Origin: Sinohyriopsis cumingii
Taxonomy: Eukaryota > Mollusca > Bivalvia > Unionida > Unionidae
Direction of reading: 5' to 3'
Length of the DNA stretch: 64,000 nucleotides
Assembly: GCA_028554795.2 (NCBI GenBank)
Contig: CM068831.1
Span: forward strand, 64,012,982 to 64,076,981
Shown: positions 62,701 to 64,000 of the stretch, piece after piece
Position numbering within the stretch: position 1 is the stretch's first letter
How the letters are laid out: each line of letters starts with the position of its first letter
Translations under genes and position numbers: made by a program
Notes under the pieces: model-generated
Told to the model about the DNA's origin: nothing
What the model saw: only the letters and a program-made list of their open reading frames with translations
Databases searched by the model: none

Positions 62701-63304
62701 ATACTTACCTGATCACATTACTATCAGACCCTCCCATCTTTCTCCACAATGTGAGTATCCTGTTTTGGGGTTTTGCTCAACCTTAATCTTATATACATTT
62801 TGGGCATGGTTGGGTCATCTGGAAACAAGAAGAGATAACCTTTTTGATTTATTTCCCTTCCAATATATGATATACGGACAGAAAGCCAATTTCTTGCATC
62901 TTTTTCGGAAGAGCTTGACTTGGGGGTTAGCAGAACTTATCCTATGGTAAATTTAATTGGGTAAGTATTCTTGGAGAAATATAATCTTACTGAAATATTT
63001 CATTTTTTTTGTGGCCTTTATGGTAACTGATCTTGAAGATGCAAGCTGTTTAGACTATATATTTACCATGAAAAAAGTGGGAACTTCTGAAAAATTATTT
63101 TACTCCTTGTTACTCAGACAGTGAAGCAACAACAGATATTCTGTGTCATATGATGCCCTTCTACTCTTATGATATTCCACATACCTGCGGTCCTGATCCC
63201 AAGATCTGCTGTCAGTTTGACTTCCGTCGGCTCCCTGGCAGCAGGTACAACTGCCCATGGAATGTGCCACCAGTCCGTATATCTCCAGAGAATGTGGCAG
63301 AGAG
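35662..63304 (+). CDS. MAN2A: Alpha-mannosidase II (MAN2A family), copy 2: first eight exons
   Basis: The N-terminal half of Golgi alpha-mannosidase II, a type II membrane protein of the medial Golgi. Exons: 35662-35778, 42727-42864, 45564-45743, 46380-46524, 47923-48094, 54575-54702, 57937-58110 and 63118-63304, about 413 residues, all phases consistent. Order: short tail, signal anchor (residues 5-24), coiled-coil stem, a divergent linker, then the GH38 domain with '[13 protein letters not shown]', zinc-binding '[10 protein letters not shown]', '[20 protein letters not shown]', '[16 protein letters not shown]', the nucleophile motif '[16 protein letters not shown]', and '[20 protein letters not shown]'. 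No lesion is seen. The rest of the gene lies right of the window. It is the tandem neighbour of copy 1, 18.4 kb downstream. Confidence 0.95.
36156..36536 (+). repeat. Minisatellite, 28-bp unit
   Basis: About 13-14 copies of 'gggggcacccacatgtttac' plus 'tgctatga', in intron 1 of mannosidase copy 2. A few units carry shared variants (ggccac, gcatcc), suggesting block duplication. Confidence 0.92.
36537..37300 (+). other. Intron 1 of MAN2A copy 2, no gene seen
   Basis: AT-rich with loosely repeated phrases ('tgacatttgccccaaatg', 'tgacatgtacatttgtcccc'). Nothing coding. Confidence 0.4.
37600..38300 (+). repeat. Degenerate tandem repeat, about 130-150 bp units
   Basis: Recurring 'agaagcctgttgattttagg', 'ggtcaacaggtaaagggtca' and 'tttgtggatgacatgcatat' variants near 37700, 37850, 37990, 38110 and 38220. 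The 'TTGATTTTGGGGTCAA..GGTCA' core resembles repeats frequent in mollusc genomes, from general knowledge, not a search. Confidence 0.55.
39100..39350. repeat. Palindromic 'gacccagatctg' elements
   Basis: 'agacccagatct' at 39120 faces 'agatctgggtctg' at 39154, and a second pair lies at 39290/39325. Between them is 'gttaggaataatta'/'attaggagcaatcaat'. The copy at 47635-47785 has the same hairpin followed by the same 'agtatataaag' end. Likely a small MITE-like family. Confidence 0.6.
39707..39956 (+). mobile_element. SINE family 1 with target duplication
   Basis: Full-length copy; 'caaattatt' at 39698-39706 is repeated at 39957-39965 after the (CAA)n tail. Confidence 0.9.
40250..40951 (+). repeat. 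Minisatellite, about 41-bp unit
   Basis: About 17 imperfect copies of 'cagaatcacatgtcttagaa' plus 'tagaccctggaaggtaaacac' in intron 1 of mannosidase copy 2. Confidence 0.9.
41178..41945 (+). repeat. Tandem array, 120-150 bp units, third block
   Basis: About five units of the 'ggccatcttgaaaatcttg' pattern, opening with 'catccatccattagcacaag'. It is interrupted at 41948 by a SINE family 2 copy and resumes at 42271. Confidence 0.7.
41948..42270 (+). mobile_element. SINE family 2 inside the tandem array
   Basis: Head 'ggtggcctaatgggtaaagt', B box 'gtttgaacccc', family body, A/C-rich end. It sits within a repeat unit. Confidence 0.85.
42271..42620 (+). repeat. Tandem array remainder and right end
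   Basis: About two units, then the terminal block shared with 4790-4912, ending near the palindrome 'agtctcttcaagagact'. Confidence 0.6.
42727..42864 (+). CDS. MAN2A: MAN2A copy 2, exon 2 (stem coiled coil)
   Basis: Acceptor 'ttgcag' ends at 42726; donor GT at 42865. Forty-six codons, phase 0: '[20 protein letters not shown]' and onward, a charged heptad pattern as in the lumenal stem of MAN2A1. Confidence 0.85.
42935..43133 (+). repeat. 66-bp tandem repeat beside exon 2
   Basis: Three copies of 'ttggtaatgacagtagctat', 'aggatgatatcatctatcaa', 'cactttacagggcacagcc', starting 70 bp after the exon 2 donor. A solitary copy is at 43612-43682. The unit is a multiple of three and stays open in the exon's frame to 43137. 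Confidence 0.9.
43816..44137 (+). mobile_element. SINE family 2
   Basis: Head 'agttgcctaagtggacagag', family body complete, (CA)n end at 44127-44137. Confidence 0.85.
44138..45563 (+). other. Intron 2 of MAN2A copy 2, no gene seen
   Basis: AT-rich intronic sequence; no repeat or coding signal recognised. Confidence 0.4.
45564..45743 (+). CDS. MAN2A: MAN2A copy 2, exon 3 (linker)
   Basis: Acceptor 'tatttgcag' ends at 45563; donor GT at 45744 (CAG|GTATGA). Sixty codons, phase 0, lysine/valine-rich linker with '[10 protein letters not shown]'; poorly conserved in the family, so placed mainly by phase and flanking exons. Confidence 0.8.
46380..46524 (+). CDS. MAN2A: MAN2A copy 2, exon 4 (catalytic domain start)
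   Basis: Acceptor 'ccataacag' ends at 46379; donor GT at 46525. Encodes '[20 protein letters not shown]' and '[13 protein letters not shown]'. The His and Asp of HSHND are zinc ligands in GH38 enzymes. Leaves in phase 1. Confidence 0.95.
46750..47000 (+). mobile_element. SINE family 1 with target duplication
   Basis: Full-length copy in intron 4; 'acattttctta' at 46739-46749 recurs at 47001-47011 directly after the (CAA)n tail. The least diverged family 1 copy together with 21852. Confidence 0.92.
47635..47785. repeat. Palindromic 'gacccagatctg' element
   Basis: 'cagacccagatctgaca' faces 'ggcaggtctgggtctgtg'; a diverged outer pair lies at 47650/47680. Same family as 39100-39350. Confidence 0.55.
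47923..48094 (+). CDS. MAN2A: MAN2A copy 2, exon 5
   Basis: Acceptor 'tataatttag' ends at 47922; donor GT at 48095. Encodes '[20 protein letters not shown]' and '[20 protein letters not shown]'. The first Gly codon and the last Lys codon are split with the neighbours, both in correct phase. Confidence 0.95.
49380..50740 (+). pseudogene. DIRS-like gag-type region
   Basis: Opens near 49390 with '[10 protein letters not shown]', then '[20 protein letters not shown]' (49823), '[20 protein letters not shown]' (50210-50270), and an open stretch from 50400 with '[20 protein letters not shown]'. The layout fits the first ORF of DIRS elements; sequence similarity there is weak. Confidence 0.55.
50900..52300 (+). 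pseudogene. DIRS-like reverse transcriptase and RNase H
   Basis: '[20 protein letters not shown]' and '[14 protein letters not shown]' (51244-51378), then after a stop the catalytic 'LYLDD' at 51448-51462. RNase H is seen at 51922 as '[16 protein letters not shown]', and its end at about 52209-52280 as '[19 protein letters not shown]'. The 'PSR.N..AD.LSR' closing motif is typical of DIRS RNase H. Several frames and stops; inactive. Confidence 0.85.
52640..53340 (+). pseudogene. DIRS-like tyrosine recombinase, decayed
   Basis: '[15 protein letters not shown]'-type N-terminal core near 52810-52860, then shifted pieces. The HxxR box is at 53143-53154, where the Arg codon is TGA (read 'THDI*AISVS'). 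In the sister copy at 504 the same codon is TGG. Confidence 0.7.
53338..53420 (+). repeat. DIRS-like post-recombinase palindrome
   Basis: 'taagatgattgggaa' is loosely mirrored by 'ttacttactcaatctca', with 'gaaagaaaaagc' between. Diverged member of the motif at 890-967 and 62288-62368. Confidence 0.45.
54575..54702 (+). CDS. MAN2A: MAN2A copy 2, exon 6
   Basis: Acceptor 'tttttcag' ends at 54574; donor GT at 54703. Encodes '[20 protein letters not shown]' then '[16 protein letters not shown]'; highly conserved catalytic-domain block. Confidence 0.95.
54744..54776 (+). repeat. (GA)n-rich simple repeat
   Basis: Purine run of GA units just downstream of exon 6. Confidence 0.85.
55727..55960 (-). 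mobile_element. SINE family 1, reverse
   Basis: Complement of the family 1 consensus, from 'gtagggtttaacacgatttt' to 'gtgagcactttagaccactt' and 'ggggcccc'. It faces the + copy 135 bp away at 56094. Confidence 0.85.
56094..56329 (+). mobile_element. SINE family 1
   Basis: Copy with a short deletion in the A-box region ('ccgagtggtcttaagcgctc'). 'ttttgca' before it recurs after its (CAA)n end, a likely target duplication. Confidence 0.85.
56340..57936 (+). other. Intron 6 of MAN2A copy 2, no gene seen
   Basis: AT-rich intronic sequence. No repeat family or coding signal recognised apart from a short G-run at 57643-57656. Confidence 0.4.
57937..58110 (+). CDS. MAN2A: MAN2A copy 2, exon 7 (nucleophile)
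   Basis: Acceptor 'ttaacaag' ends at 57936; donor GT at 58111. Encodes '[20 protein letters not shown]' with the catalytic nucleophile Asp in AIDPFGHS, then '[20 protein letters not shown]'. Confidence 0.95.
59163..59440 (+). mobile_element. SINE family 2, diverged
   Basis: Head 'ttggcctaagggtttagagc', weakened B box, body with small deletions, followed by one unit of the 120-150 bp array to about 59575. Confidence 0.75.
59715..60018 (+). mobile_element. SINE family 2, 5'-truncated
   Basis: Starts inside the head ('gggtagagtgtccacctcag'), B box 'gttcgaacacc', then full body and an A/C end. Confidence 0.8.
61240..62020 (+). pseudogene. DIRS-like tyrosine recombinase, third copy
   Basis: '[18 protein letters not shown]' near 61255, an open stretch 61506-61847 ending '[20 protein letters not shown]', and, shifted, 61876-62020 '[20 protein letters not shown]' and '[20 protein letters not shown]', the block around the catalytic Tyr. 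Frameshifts and stops throughout. Confidence 0.65.
62288..62960 (+). repeat. Tandem 350-bp repeat with palindromes after the DIRS recombinase
   Basis: 'atgatcaggtaatgatgg' faces 'tacctacctgatcaca' at 62288-62368. A second unit at 62640-62720 has 'ttacctgatcacattacta', and each is followed by a similar block ('cctcccat..ttctccacaatgtgagtatcct' type). A third partial arm is at 62940-62985. Confidence 0.6.
63118..63304 (+). CDS. MAN2A: MAN2A copy 2, exon 8
   Basis: Acceptor 'gttactcag' ends at 63117; donor GT at 63305. Encodes '[20 protein letters not shown]', '[20 protein letters not shown]' and '[18 protein letters not shown]'. The gene continues beyond the window; 63305-64000 is intron. Confidence 0.95.
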
Positions 63305-64000
63305 GTAATACAAAGTGTTCACAGAGATAATAGTGATAACTGTTAATTTTATATTTATTTTAATAATTTTTGTGATCTGCTGCATGTTTTTGATAGCCTC
63401 TTCAATGTTGTGGAGAGTTATTATACTACATTCATGGCTAAATATTGGTATTTAGCTCAGGGGATTTTAACACCTTGACAATTTCTACAACATCATCATA
63501 AAAGTTAGTGCCCGTGATGCCTATTGTATGTTTAAGTGACTAGTTAAATTTTTAAATTTTTTTTTTTTCTTGAGTTGTGTTCATGATTGTACTGTTCCCT
63601 TACAAAAAGACGGTCAGAATGGCCAAAATTTCACATTTTACTGACTTTTTTAATTTGGTTCATAACCACATAGATCTTTTTTAATCCTTATACATACTAT
63701 TATATCGGAAATCATGAAACTCATTTTAGTACTTCTACTTTGAGATCATAAAAAAGCATTTTCCTTTTATTGTTGTATATCCTTTATGTCTTCACTGTGG
63801 CCAATATTCATTGTCAGTGGTACTTTAGTTTGAATTTATTTTTTGCATGATAAGAAATGTTTGTAATGGCTACTTGATGCTACTAATAGTGACATCAAGG
63901 CAAGATTTATAATTGTTGATTACATTCTGGTTCCCATCAAAGGCTTAGTTTTGTTCTTCTTGCACTTATGTAAAAGTACAATGAAGATTTTCATGATTTT

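Larger units (their letters stand above)
60020..62990 (+). mobile_element. DIRS-like retroelement, 3' part
   Basis: Recombinase-proximal region and recombinase of a third DIRS-like copy, in intron 7 of mannosidase copy 2. 60150-60960 holds linker-region remnants ('[20 protein letters not shown]', '[15 protein letters not shown]'). 61240-62020 holds the recombinase, and 62288-62990 the palindromes. RT and RNase H are absent, so it is 5'-truncated. Confidence 0.7.

Overview
This window is animal nuclear DNA: AT-rich, split genes with GT/AG introns, tRNA-derived SINEs, microsatellites and minisatellites. The repeat content (two SINE families, DIRS-like retroelements, a Polinton-class element, and tandem repeats resembling those common in mollusc genomes) suggests a mollusc or another lophotrochozoan. 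That placement is an inference, not proven. The only host genes I can support are two copies of Golgi alpha-mannosidase II (MAN2A family, glycosyl hydrolase family 38), both on the + strand, head to tail.

Host genes. Copy 1 contributes its last five coding exons (1802-1938, 6503-6644, 14820-14953, 15765-16073, 17121-17273, stop at 17271-17273), which encode the C-terminal beta-sandwich part. Copy 2 starts at 35662 with a short cytoplasmic tail and a signal anchor. It continues through seven more exons (42727-42864, 45564-45743, 46380-46524, 47923-48094, 54575-54702, 57937-58110, 63118-63304) and runs off the right edge inside the catalytic domain. All splice phases agree. The zinc/nucleophile motifs PHSHNDPGW and [10 protein letters not shown] are intact. 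The two pieces are complementary halves, so a tandem duplication is the simplest reading; an assembly rearrangement of one gene is the alternative.

Mobile DNA fills the rest. (a) Three + strand DIRS-like tyrosine-recombinase retroelements: a 3' remnant at 1-1250, a nearly full-length but decayed copy at about 48480-53630 with inverted terminal repeats, and a 3' part at about 60020-62990. (b) A pogo/Tigger-type DNA transposon at 9631-12454 with TIRs and TA target duplication, inserted into a repeat whose unoccupied sister copy lies at 2576-3455. (c) A decayed Polinton/Maverick (adintovirus-like) element at about 22.9-34.4 kb in the intergenic region: protein-primed-type DNA polymerase B, a BIR-domain ORF, a tandemly duplicated unknown ORF, an FtsK/HerA-type packaging ATPase and a basic protein on the + strand, plus unidentified decayed genes on the - strand, meeting at an AT-rich divergent region near 25.8 kb. 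(d) A gag-like fragment split by an (AT)n tract at 20.5-21.0 kb. (e) Two main SINE families, an 800-bp TIR element, hairpin elements and several intronic minisatellites.

The least explained parts are the minus-strand Polinton genes, the duplicated ORF beside the BIR domain, and the palindrome motif shared by the three DIRS-like copies. All element-encoded genes are broken by stops and frameshifts and are probably inactive.
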